From the NCBI GenBank assembly GCA_964569815.1, contig CAZMUN010000009.1, positions 1 through 33,846 of the forward strand: a DNA stretch of 33,846 bases, in the 5' to 3' direction. Both the position numbers and the translations under genes were made by a program. This DNA comes from CAZMUN01 sp964569815. GTDB lineage: Archaea; Iainarchaeota; Iainarchaeia; Iainarchaeales; GCA-2688035. A model generated the notes under the pieces. It had not been told where the DNA came from. It made no database searches and saw only the letters and a program-made list of their open reading frames with translations. This document shows, one piece after another, positions 13,609 to 20,265 of the stretch. How positions within the stretch are numbered: the first letter of the stretch is position 1; every line of letters starts with the position of its first letter.

Positions 13609-14301
13609 CTATTTAAAGCTCTCTTTCACCCTTTCAAAACAGGCTTCTGCCAAAACATCAATTGTGTCAACTTTTGGAAAGGGCTTTTGCTTAAGCATTA
13701 CTGCAAACTCTGTGCAACCCAAAACAACGGTTTCTGCGCCTAAGTCAAGATACTTTTTACACACGCTTGAAACAATTTCAGCCTGCTTTTCCTTTTCTGT
13801 TCCCCTGTTAAAAAGGTGAATTGACTTTGAAAGCCTGTTTATTTCCTGCTCGTTAGGCTGCAGGCATTCTATTTCATTAAAATTGTAAAGACCTTGCTTT
13901 AACGTGCAAGGAGTTCCTATAACCATCATCTTTTTGATTTTTTGCCTCTTCAAGCAAGCCCCTACTTCCTCTTTTAAGTCAAGAATAGGCGTCTTAACCT
14001 GTTTTTGCAGCCTGCTGTGAAAAAGATGAATTGTATTGCAAACCATTGCAATAAAGTTTGGATTGAAAGCATCAATTTCTTTTAGCCCCTGCACATATGG
14101 CATTAACTCTTTGTCTGAAACTTTCTCTTTTATAAGTTCGGGGGCGGGAACGCTGTTTACAAATATTTGTGGAAAGTCCTGATTTCTTTTAATAATCCTG
14201 CTTCTTTGCAGCCTTTCAATTAGCTTGCTGTAAAATTCACATGTTGCCTCTGGCCCAATGCCTCCAAGAACCCCTATTCTGCAAGCGCCACCGTTCACCA
14301 C
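13609..14301 (-). CDS. Aspartate/glutamate racemase family protein
   Basis: A 230-residue cofactor-independent racemase. It starts with the family signature IGVLGGIGPEATCEFY and retains both catalytic cysteines, one in MVCNTIH and one in VLGCTEF. This two-Cys arrangement is the one used by Asp and Glu racemases and by related hydantoin racemases. The GPEAT signature points to the aspartate racemase branch. The start is a GTG at 14301 or the next GTG; no good ribosome binding site is seen. A T8 run (14319-14326, minus strand) separates it from the upstream NUDIX unit. Confidence 0.85.
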   Translation of the reverse strand: MVNGGACRIGVLGGIGPEATCEFYSKLIERLQRSRIIKRNQDFPQIFVNSVPAPELIKEKVSDKELMPYVQGLKEIDAFNPNFIAMVCNTIHLFHSRLQKQVKTPILDLKEEVGACLKRQKIKKMMVIGTPCTLKQGLYNFNEIECLQPNEQEINRLSKSIHLFNRGTEKEKQAEIVSSVCKKYLDLGAETVVLGCTEFAVMLKQKPFPKVDTIDVLAEACFERVKESFK

Positions 14302-14318
14302 TGTCCATGGCTTGGCCT

Positions 14319-14326
14319 AAAAAAAA
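14319..14326 (-). terminator. Poly-T terminator after the NUDIX unit
   Basis: T8 on the minus strand between AAAGGC and AGGCC, about 78 bases past the NUDIX stop. It fits the simple poly-T type of archaeal terminator. Confidence 0.4.
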
Positions 14327-14403
14327 GCCTTTCTTATTTCCAAAGACGCTCACTTTTGCAGACCATAAATATTATTCCTGCTTAGAAGAATTTAAATGTT
14401 TGT

Positions 14404-14886
14404 TTAGGGCTTTTCATTCATTTCCTCAAGCTCAAATTCCTTCACGGTTTCATTATCCCCCTCAAAAACAAACCTGCCCTTTACCTTCTTTCCCTGCTTT
14501 AAAACCTTGTAAAACCATTCTGTGTCAGACTTCCACATCCTGTGAAAGGGAAGTCTTTCAATTGAATGCCATTCTGGCTTCATTTCCTCACTCTCCCTCG
14601 GCTCTCCAACCCAGTCCCTTACAAGAAAAACATGCATTAGCTGGTTCCACTCCTGCTTTGCAGGCCATTCAAAAGCAAGCTCTCCAACCTTCTCCAAGCA
14701 ATCCAAAGAGGCTTTTACAAACGCCTCTTCCTCCAGCTCACGGACCGCAGCTTGCTCAATGGTTTCTCCTTCCTTTAACTTTCCGCCAAAACCGTCAATC
14801 TTGCCCTTGGCAAAACCGCGCTTTTTCAGGCCAAGCAAGACTTTGCCCTTTCCATCCAAAATCAAGCAAAGAGTTGACTGTTTCAT
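14404..14886 (-). CDS. MTH1-like NUDIX hydrolase (8-oxo-dGTPase type)
   Basis: A 160-residue NUDIX enzyme. The NUDIX box is GGKLKEGETIEQAAVREL followed by EEEA, with all acidic metal ligands present; the final conserved Gly is Ala. Outside the box it resembles vertebrate MTH1/NUDT1 over its whole length: LGLKKRGF, a GFGGK start, MHVFLVRDW, ESEEMKPEWHSIERLPF, MW-x4-WF, and a C-terminal GRFVFEGDNETV. MTH1 removes oxidised purine nucleoside triphosphates from the nucleotide pool. The match suggests that role here. The start codon overlaps the stop of the RBBP9-like gene by 4 bases (ATGA). Confidence 0.88.
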   Translation of the reverse strand: MKQSTLCLILDGKGKVLLGLKKRGFAKGKIDGFGGKLKEGETIEQAAVRELEEEAFVKASLDCLEKVGELAFEWPAKQEWNQLMHVFLVRDWVGEPRESEEMKPEWHSIERLPFHRMWKSDTEWFYKVLKQGKKVKGRFVFEGDNETVKEFELEEMNEKP

Positions 14887-15443
14887 TTCCCAATCACCTT
14901 TTTTATCTCCTCAAGCAAAATAGGAAAATTTACAAAGCCGGATTCTTCATTGAAGTGGCCTGCTTCCTTCACAATAACAGGCTCTGTTTCAAGCACCTGT
15001 CCTAATTTTTGTGCTTTCTCTAGCGGCACATAAGGGTCGTTGTCTGAGTGAAACAAAACAAACCGCTTGCATTCCTGTTTTATTTTCTTCCAGTCAAATT
15101 CCCTGTCTGCAAAGCTGTTGTTCAATGAATCAAACTTTTCATTTCCGAGCCTTCCTGTAAATCCTGAAACAAAAAAGCAGGCCCTTACTGGTTTTTCAAG
15201 CTTTTCCACCACATTCAAGACAAATGCAGGGCCAAGGCTGTGGGCAACAAAAACGGTTTCTTCACCAATCTCTGGCAAAAACTTTTCAAAAACATTCATC
15301 CAGGCTTCCAAGCTTTGCCCTTCTGGCGTGGGAAACCTTGGCACAGCAACCTCGACACCAAGCTTTTCCAGTTCAGCCTTAAGCCATGGAAACCAGTTCT
15401 CCTCAGGGTTTCCAAAGGTGCCGTGGATTATGAACGCTTTCAT
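14883..15443 (-). CDS. RBBP9/YdeN-like alpha/beta serine hydrolase
   Basis: A 186-residue small alpha/beta hydrolase without a lid domain. It begins KAFIIHGTFGNPEENWFPWL, with the family's HG and N...W pattern. The nucleophile is Ser in VFVAHSLGP, the acid is in HSDNDPYVP, and the histidine is in EAGHFNEESG. RBBP9 and YdeN proteins are serine hydrolases whose natural substrates are mostly unknown. It is the middle gene of a three-gene overlapping unit (15796 to 14404). Confidence 0.85.
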   Translation of the reverse strand: MKAFIIHGTFGNPEENWFPWLKAELEKLGVEVAVPRFPTPEGQSLEAWMNVFEKFLPEIGEETVFVAHSLGPAFVLNVVEKLEKPVRACFFVSGFTGRLGNEKFDSLNNSFADREFDWKKIKQECKRFVLFHSDNDPYVPLEKAQKLGQVLETEPVIVKEAGHFNEESGFVNFPILLEEIKKVIGK

Positions 15444-15796
15444 TCAAACCATCTCCTGCCAAAGCCCTCAAAGTGCACTTTGCCGTCTTTTGGGTCAAAT
15501 AAATCCATAACCTGGTATTTTCCTTTGGTCCAAACTTCCTTTCCCTGCATAAAATGCGTGGCTTCAAGGATTAAAATGCTTGCCAGTGGCCTAGAAATTT
15601 GTTCCATTCCCCTGGTTTCAACTAAAGGGATTTCGCCTTCAAACCAGTAGTTTCGCTGGCCTTTCTTCAAAAAACCGCAAACCTGGCCTGTTTCAATCTT
15701 TTCAGGAATGCATTCCTCTTTCTTCCTTTTTCCTTTCCTGAATTCTTCAAAGTTTCGCAAAGCCAGGTCAGGATTGAATTCGACTTTTATACCCAT
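15440..15796 (-). CDS. Conserved-looking protein of unknown function
   Basis: 118 residues, soluble, with no signal peptide. Distinctive strings are MGIKVEFNPDLALRNFEEF, EECIPEKIETGQVCGFLKKG, RNYWFEGEIPLVET and RPLASILILEATHF. I recall similar proteins from small archaeal genomes but no functional name. The ATG has AGGTGA five bases upstream, a clear start. It overlaps the hydrolase gene by 4 bases and heads that unit. The tRNA-Leu gene lies about 75 bases upstream. Confidence 0.75.
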   Translation of the reverse strand: MGIKVEFNPDLALRNFEEFRKGKRKKEECIPEKIETGQVCGFLKKGQRNYWFEGEIPLVETRGMEQISRPLASILILEATHFMQGKEVWTKGKYQVMDLFDPKDGKVHFEGFGRRWFE

Positions 15797-15812
15797 TTTT
15801 TCACCTGCTTTT

Positions 15813-15870
15813 GCTTTGCATCAGCAAAGCGTTTCTTTTGCAAACTTTTCTTTTCAAAAGAAAAGTTTTT
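15813..15870 (-). repeat. tRNA-associated two-hairpin repeat, copy 3' of tRNA-Leu
   Basis: The minus strand reads AACTTTTCTTTT/AAAAGAAAAGTT (hairpin 1), spacer TGCAAAAGAAACG, then GCTTTGC tgat GCAAAGC (hairpin 2). It starts right at the tRNA-Leu 3' end and has the same order of parts as the copies at 1459-1520 and 8924-9032. Confidence 0.7.
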
Positions 15871-15954
15871 TGCAGGGAGGAGGATTCGAACCCCCGAACT
15901 CACTAAGAGACCAGGCCCTGAACCTGGCAGGTTTGACCGCTTCCCTATCCCTGC
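15871..15954 (-). tRNA. tRNA-Leu (CAG)
   Basis: A type II tRNA without intron. Acceptor GCAGGGA/TCCCTGC, anticodon stem CCAGG/CCTGG with loop TTCAGGG (anticodon CAG), a long variable arm CTCTTAGTGAG, T arm GGGGG/CTCC-type pairing around TTCGAAT, discriminator A. A TATA-like TTTAATAAA lies about 36 bases upstream. The hairpin repeat follows directly at the 3' end. Confidence 0.92.
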
Positions 15955-15985
15955 TTTTTTTTTAAAAGAATTAGGCTAAGCAAAT

Positions 15986-15994
15986 TTTATTAAA
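15986..15994 (-). promoter_or_regulatory. TATA box for tRNA-Leu
   Basis: TTTAATAAA on the minus strand, 32-40 bases upstream of the tRNA-Leu 5' end, slightly farther than usual, implying a short 5' leader. Confidence 0.4.
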
Positions 15995-16008
15995 TTGTCT
16001 AATTGCCC

Positions 16009-16707
16009 TTAAGCTGGGGAAATACAGGCCTCGTTCTGGCACCCGTTTGGGCAAGCATATTGTTCGCCTTCAGGGTTTTCACAGCTGTATTCAAGCAGTG
16101 TCTGTTCGTCAATGCAGACATCTGTTTTGCCCGCGCATTCCTGCGGTAGGCTGCAGTTTGGGCAGGCGCTTGCTTGCGGACAGGCCGGATACATTGTGCC
16201 CATAACATAATAGTCTTTTCCGCCATCCATTTCCCAGCATTTTCCACTGCTTTGTTCACAGTCTTCCGGGCAGTTTTCAGGGGTTTCTGGTTCAGGGCAG
16301 CCGATTGCCGCACAAGTCACATCTTGGCATATGCCATCTCCACATATTGCCTCTGCTTGGCAGTCTTCCATGCATTGGTCCCGGTCAGGGGGCGGCGGGC
16401 CGGCTGCCTGGCATGCTGGTAGAGGAGCCCAGCATTCTTCATTGCAGTTATTCCATTCGTCCTTGCAGTTGGCTACACATCCTTCCCAATTGAAATAGCA
16501 GGCTGCTGCCATTTCTTCGCTGCAAAAATACCAGTCGCCTTCACATCCTTCAAAGCAGTTAGTGTAAAGGCCTTCGCACCCGGGGCAGTTGGCTGCCACT
16601 TGGTCTAAAGCGTTTGGAAACTGGCGGATGCAGCTTTGGGCGGCCACAAAGCCGGGATAGGCCAGAAGCAGAAAAGCTATTGAGACTAATAACGCCTTTT
16701 TGGCCAT
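16009..16707 (-). CDS. Secreted protein with 30 cysteines
   Basis: 232 residues with a clean signal peptide (MAKKALLVSIAFLLLAYPG, cleavage near FVAAQ). The mature part has 30 cysteines in about 208 residues, an even number that suggests full disulfide pairing. The first third has regularly spaced Cys with Trp/Tyr/Asn. The middle holds CGDGIC and ENCPEDC, a motif pair common in archaeal secreted proteins. The last third has a WEMDGGKDYYVMG segment and an EYSCENPEG...CPNGC tail, also seen in such proteins. The function is unknown; a secreted or cell-surface disulfide-rich module is the safe description. Confidence 0.75.
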   Translation of the reverse strand: MAKKALLVSIAFLLLAYPGFVAAQSCIRQFPNALDQVAANCPGCEGLYTNCFEGCEGDWYFCSEEMAAACYFNWEGCVANCKDEWNNCNEECWAPLPACQAAGPPPPDRDQCMEDCQAEAICGDGICQDVTCAAIGCPEPETPENCPEDCEQSSGKCWEMDGGKDYYVMGTMYPACPQASACPNCSLPQECAGKTDVCIDEQTLLEYSCENPEGEQYACPNGCQNEACISPA

Positions 16708-16784
16708 GTTTTTTCAGTTTATTACATGGCTTTTTCTCTTATTTATCTTTTACTGAGGGCCTTGGCTTGACTCAATACCTTTTT

Positions 16785-16937
16785 TGCCCCCGCCGGGAAT
16801 TGAACCCGGGCTACAGGCTTATTGCAAACCAATTTCCGTTAACTCTTTTGCTTCGGCAAAAGGGTTACCGCAAGCCTGCGTCCTTACTGGGATTATTTAA
16901 TTCCTCAAATAATCTATCCAGGCTAGACCACGGGAGC
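16785..16937 (-). tRNA. tRNA-Arg (GCG), apparently with two introns
   Basis: The minus strand has acceptor GCTCCCG/CGGGGGC (one T-G pair), T arm CCGGG/CCCGG, anticodon stem CAGGC/GCCTG and anticodon GCG. A normal tRNA needs two removals. First, 31 bases in the D loop between CTGGATA and GGAC, which contain a 7-bp hairpin ATTATTT/AAATAAT. Second, 48 bases after position 37 with hairpin CTTTTGC/GCAAAAG. What remains is 74 bases with a proper D stem GTCT/GGAC. Without the first removal a weaker D stem (GTCT/AGAT) exists, but about 30 bases would be left before the anticodon stem. The 5' half is also the coding 3' end of a LAGLIDADG gene. Confidence 0.8.
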
Positions 16938-17677
16938 GTCTGCTTTATTTTTGCTATTCTCTTCAAATGCTTTGGGTTGTGACTTCCAATTTCTTTGACC
17001 CCTTTTCTTAACTGTGGAATTCCGTTCAAGTATATAGTGTAATTTTTTGGATATGCTTGTGGGGGGAATCCTAATAATTTTATTATTTCGCTAACTTTAT
17101 TAATCAATTCCTTTGATTTTATGCAAAACGAAATCACGGGATATCTGTTTTTCTTGTGAAAGTAGTAGCAGCCGTCTGTGTCAAACAGTCCTCTTAGAAA
17201 GGCCCTCATGATTTCTTTATCCTGAGTTTCCATTATGCATTCTGGTACTTTGGCTTTGTAGGTTTTAACGCCCACGGTAAGCCCTAATACTTTGTTTTTG
17301 AATTCCCTCATTCCTTTAGAACTAACTTCAAAACCGCATGCCAAACTCCTTTTTAGCAAGGGCGGTTCAATGTTATACAGTTGTTTGTATAATGGCAAAC
17401 TGAAACCAGTGTAATATGTTTCTTCTTTGGGGTCACCTCTAACTGAAAAATAGTATGGTTTTTTTGAAAGGCTTCCGTCTCCCAAATGTATTCCTATTTC
17501 TTCTGCAAGCTCTGGAGATAAAATTTTTGGAATCTTTAGTTTTCTTTTAATATCCTGTCGGCTTAATTCTGCCTCGCTTAAGTCAAAGGTAATTTGTTTT
17601 TTGTTAAAATAATTTGCGAATGCTTTCGTGTTCTCTTTGAGTTTTCTTTCGCTTTTTTGGAGCTTCTTTTTGCGCAA
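16865..17677 (-). CDS. LAGLIDADG homing endonuclease, C-terminal part of a split gene
   Basis: This carries the two LAGLIDADG helices of a homing endonuclease: EEIGIHLGDGSL (about residue 60-70) and MRAFLRGLFDTDGCYYF (about 155-170), each with the catalytic acidic residue. The listed start is a TTG at 17677, but the frame is open upstream to about 17740, where it meets the N-terminal part in another frame. The stop codon lies inside tRNA-Arg, just after the anticodon: the last 23 residues (LPWSSLDRLFEELNNPSKDA...) are encoded by the tRNA 5' half and its D-loop intron. Such enzymes spread introns into tRNA genes; the likely target here is this tRNA. Confidence 0.8.
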   Translation of the reverse strand: MRKKKLQKSERKLKENTKAFANYFNKKQITFDLSEAELSRQDIKRKLKIPKILSPELAEEIGIHLGDGSLSKKPYYFSVRGDPKEETYYTGFSLPLYKQLYNIEPPLLKRSLACGFEVSSKGMREFKNKVLGLTVGVKTYKAKVPECIMETQDKEIMRAFLRGLFDTDGCYYFHKKNRYPVISFCIKSKELINKVSEIIKLLGFPPQAYPKNYTIYLNGIPQLRKGVKEIGSHNPKHLKRIAKIKQTLPWSSLDRLFEELNNPSKDAGLR

Positions 17678-17705
17678 TAGGGTGTAGGCTTTTTTGGGAT
17701 TAAGT

Positions 17706-18083
17706 TTAATCCATCTGTTCAGGTTTTGAACAGATTTTTTTCCTGCTTTCTTCCTCCATTCTCTGACTTTCTTTTTTCCGTATTTTTTTTATCAGGGGCC
17801 TTATTCCTTTTTTTCCTCCTTTTTTTGCGTCCCAATTGCCTGGTCTTGTAAAGGTTTGCTCAAAAAAGAAAACTTGCTTTTCCTCTGAAATAACTTGCAG
17901 CATTGAATCAAATAATTCTGCGGGAAGCAGTTGCCGCCCATACTGGTAATTTTGAAAACTTGTGCGAGGCAGTTCAAGCATATTTCTAAGTTCAGTCAAG
18001 TTCTTTGCATTACTTGAATCTTTAACAGCAGAAAAGAAAGCTTTTCTTAATCGGCTGGATTTAAATCCAATTCTTTCTTCCAT
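17706..18083 (-). CDS. N-terminal part of the split LAGLIDADG gene (HTH plus basic linker)
   Basis: 125 residues. Residues about 30-65 (LRNMLELPRTSFQNYQYGRQLLP) look like a helix-turn-helix. Then comes NWDAKKGGKKGIRPL, a basic segment that precedes LAGLIDADG domains in related archaeal endonucleases. The frame ends at 17706, but moving to the next frame at an A7 run (17735-17741, minus strand) continues without a stop into the LAGLIDADG part, giving about 405 residues. A one-base indel, sequence error or slippage at A7 would explain this. The start ATG at 18083 is 92 bases after the upstream membrane protein gene. Confidence 0.6.
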   Translation of the reverse strand: MEERIGFKSSRLRKAFFSAVKDSSNAKNLTELRNMLELPRTSFQNYQYGRQLLPAELFDSMLQVISEEKQVFFFEQTFTRPGNWDAKKGGKKGIRPLIKKIRKKESQRMEEESRKKICSKPEQMD

Positions 18084-18175
18084 GGCTGAATCTAGTTTTT
18101 TGTTTTTTGAATTAGTTTTGAAAGTCTGGGTTTCCAGTAAAGCTTAAATTTTGTTAAACTCAAGCAGGTGGTTAT

Positions 18176-19213
18176 TTAATTGTTTTTTTTGCCGTTTTTT
18201 TTGGCTGGCTGTGCTGCAAACCCGAATCCGAGGACTCTTTCAAGAATTAGGCCGTATAAGACTGCCGTTGGCTTGAAAACGATGTTTGCTGCAAGGAAGA
18301 AGATGCTTACCAAGGCAAAGCCGTGGATTAGCCACAGGAATTGTTCAAGTGTTTCCAAAAACGGCAGCTCTTCTTTGACTACTTTCAGGGGCTTTATGTC
18401 TTGGGCTATGTCTGCTGTCCCTTGGCTTAGCTGGCTTACAATCTGCTCTTTGTATTCGGGGCTTTTTACCTGCTCTTCAACTTGTTCTGCTGCCATGATA
18501 AAGGCTATTACGTCAGGGTCTTGTTTTGTTTTAAGGTTTTGGAAAAGCGGGTTGTCAAGCATTGCGTTCAGTGTCTGGGTTTGGCTTTGCACTACAAGCT
18601 CTGCCTGGCTTTCAGCAAGCTTGTTTGTGGTGTCGCCTGTTGTAAAGCCTGAGAAAACGTTTTCTATGAATGTTTCTTCAAATTTTTCAATATAACCGTC
18701 TTGTTCTGGCAGTATGGTGGTCGCGCTTAGCACAAAAAGCCCTATTCCTATCACCAGTGTCCCTTTTCCTGTTGCAGACAAAAATGTTCGTGCTGAAACA
18801 AAGCTTTTTGCTTCTCTTTGTGTTATGCAAGCTGTTTCAATTCTCAGCGGGATTGAAATTACATAAAACAATGCAATCAGCCAGAAGCCTTGGAGTGGAA
18901 CGAACAGGGCCATTGCTATGCCCAGGCCAACAAAGCCTGAAATTGTGGCCACTAGCATCAGGTTCAGCTTATCTGTGCTTTTGGCAAAAGCTGCTATGAT
19001 TGCCCCTGTTAGTGGAAAAGCCAAAAGGAATAGTGCGAAGTTTACTGAAATTATTTTGTCTAAAATTATTTGGAGCTTGAATGTGAAGAAGTCGTTTATT
19101 ATTATGCCTGTTGAGTTCAGCAAAAAGGCCCAAAGGATTATGGTTGCAATTATTGCAATAGCGGCAGCTGTTTGCTTTTTTCCAAATTCAAAGCTTTTGT
19201 TGGTTATTTCCAT
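18176..19213 (-). CDS. Integral membrane protein of unknown function
   Basis: 345 residues. About five hydrophobic segments lie in the first 165 residues (for example TAAAIAIIATIILWAFLL, FALFLLAFPLTGAIIAAF, LVIGIGLFVLSATTIL). A soluble Gln/Glu-rich region follows (about 170-285), then one or two more membrane segments (FLWLIHGFALVSIFFLAANIVF) and a basic tail AKKNGKKNN. The hydrophilic middle domain is probably on one face of the membrane. No family is recognised. The MetAP gene ends 47 bases upstream on the same strand, so the two may share a transcript. Confidence 0.65.
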   Translation of the reverse strand: MEITNKSFEFGKKQTAAAIAIIATIILWAFLLNSTGIIINDFFTFKLQIILDKIISVNFALFLLAFPLTGAIIAAFAKSTDKLNLMLVATISGFVGLGIAMALFVPLQGFWLIALFYVISIPLRIETACITQREAKSFVSARTFLSATGKGTLVIGIGLFVLSATTILPEQDGYIEKFEETFIENVFSGFTTGDTTNKLAESQAELVVQSQTQTLNAMLDNPLFQNLKTKQDPDVIAFIMAAEQVEEQVKSPEYKEQIVSQLSQGTADIAQDIKPLKVVKEELPFLETLEQFLWLIHGFALVSIFFLAANIVFKPTAVLYGLILERVLGFGFAAQPAKKNGKKNN

Positions 19214-19260
19214 CGCGGAATATTAGCTTTTTTCTGCTATAAAAAGGCTTCTCTTTGTTT

Positions 19261-20163
19261 TCAGCATAGCACGGTAACCTTTCCGTCTTTGATTATGAAG
19301 CTTTTTTCTGCTTGTGTTACATTCTTGCCTGGCTCTTCGTGCAGTACTGGGAATGCCATAATGCACTTGTTTCTTAAGAGTTCTCGCAAGCCGACCTTTA
19401 GTTGGAATTCTTCCATTTTGAGTTTTTCTTCTATCCAGCGCTGTGCAAAGGGCAGGGTTTTGTATTCTTCAAGGACATGTTCAAGGATTTTTCTTGCATG
19501 TGAGTTTCTTACCTGTTTTGGTTCTTCAATTGCAAATATTTCGCTTTGGGTTCCTTCCCTGACAATGCCTTGGCCGTCTGTTGCAAAGGGCTCTATTGCG
19601 TAAGCCCCTTCCTTTAATTTTTTTGGGTTTCCTGTTGCAGTGTTTGGAATGCTTGGGCTTGAATGCTGTTCAAATTCTGCGAGTCCGTGGCCTGTAAGGT
19701 TTTGAATCGGTTTGAAGCCTTTGGCTTTGATTGTTTTTTCTATTTCTTGGCCTATTTTTCCTATTTCTATGCCTTCTTTTGCAATAGCCAAAGCGTTTTC
19801 CAAAGCGAGTTCTGCTGCTTCAAGCATTTTGGCCTGCGAATTGTCAAAGTTTAGGGTAAATGCAGTATCACAGATGAAGCCGTCAATATGCACTCCTAAA
19901 TCCACTTTTAGGGCGTCTGTTTCCTTTAAGGTTTCCTGAGAGCTGCTTGAGGGCGTAAAATGGGCCGCATTTTCGTTTCTGCTTAGGTTTACTGGAAAAG
20001 CGGGCTTTCCTTTTCCTTGCCCTAGGCTTTCAATGCTTTTTTCTATATTTGAAGCAATTTCAAGCAGTTTTTGTCCTGGTTTAATGCTTTTTTTGGCTTT
20101 TTCAACCACTTTTTTCGTTATTTTCCCTGCCAAAACATATTTTTCTGCTTCTTCTTTTTCCAT
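19261..20163 (-). CDS. map: Methionine aminopeptidase, type II
   Basis: This enzyme removes the initiator methionine from nascent proteins in the cytoplasm. The 300-residue protein has the pita-bread fold with all five metal ligands: Asp88 and Asp99 (KVDLGVHIDGFICDT, 11 apart as in archaeal MetAP), His159 (TGHGL), Glu191 (AIEPFA) and Glu286 (TQAEKS). Substrate His68 is in AAHFTP. The helical insertion before the last Glu marks it as type II, the archaeal and eukaryotic form. The ATG has GAGGG upstream and a TATA-like TTTTTAAATT farther up. Confidence 0.95.
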   Translation of the reverse strand: MEKEEAEKYVLAGKITKKVVEKAKKSIKPGQKLLEIASNIEKSIESLGQGKGKPAFPVNLSRNENAAHFTPSSSSQETLKETDALKVDLGVHIDGFICDTAFTLNFDNSQAKMLEAAELALENALAIAKEGIEIGKIGQEIEKTIKAKGFKPIQNLTGHGLAEFEQHSSPSIPNTATGNPKKLKEGAYAIEPFATDGQGIVREGTQSEIFAIEEPKQVRNSHARKILEHVLEEYKTLPFAQRWIEEKLKMEEFQLKVGLRELLRNKCIMAFPVLHEEPGKNVTQAEKSFIIKDGKVTVLC

Positions 20164-20248
20164 TGAAAACCCTCAAAAAACCGTTTTTTTCCATTTATTT
20201 GCCTTGAAACCAATTTAAAAACCATTGGTGAAATAGCTCAAATGGCCT

Positions 20249-20255
20249 AAAAAAA
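20249..20255 (-). terminator. Poly-T terminator after the 974-residue surface protein gene
   Basis: On the minus strand CTAAAAAAAAAGCC is followed by TTTTTTTAG, beginning about 10 bases after the stop codon. It is both a poly-T and a self-complementary hairpin, and it precedes the MetAP promoter region. Confidence 0.5.
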
Positions 20256-20265
20256 GGCTTTTTTT

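Noticed and set aside
14241..15005. Plus-strand 254-codon frame
   Set aside because: It is antisense to the NUDIX and hydrolase genes, which have intact catalytic motifs and overlapping starts.
16851..16864. A further full copy of the two-hairpin repeat in the tRNA-Arg intron
   Set aside because: The intron has a CTTTTGC/GCAAAAG hairpin, but the GAAAAGAAC spacer and the second hairpin are missing.
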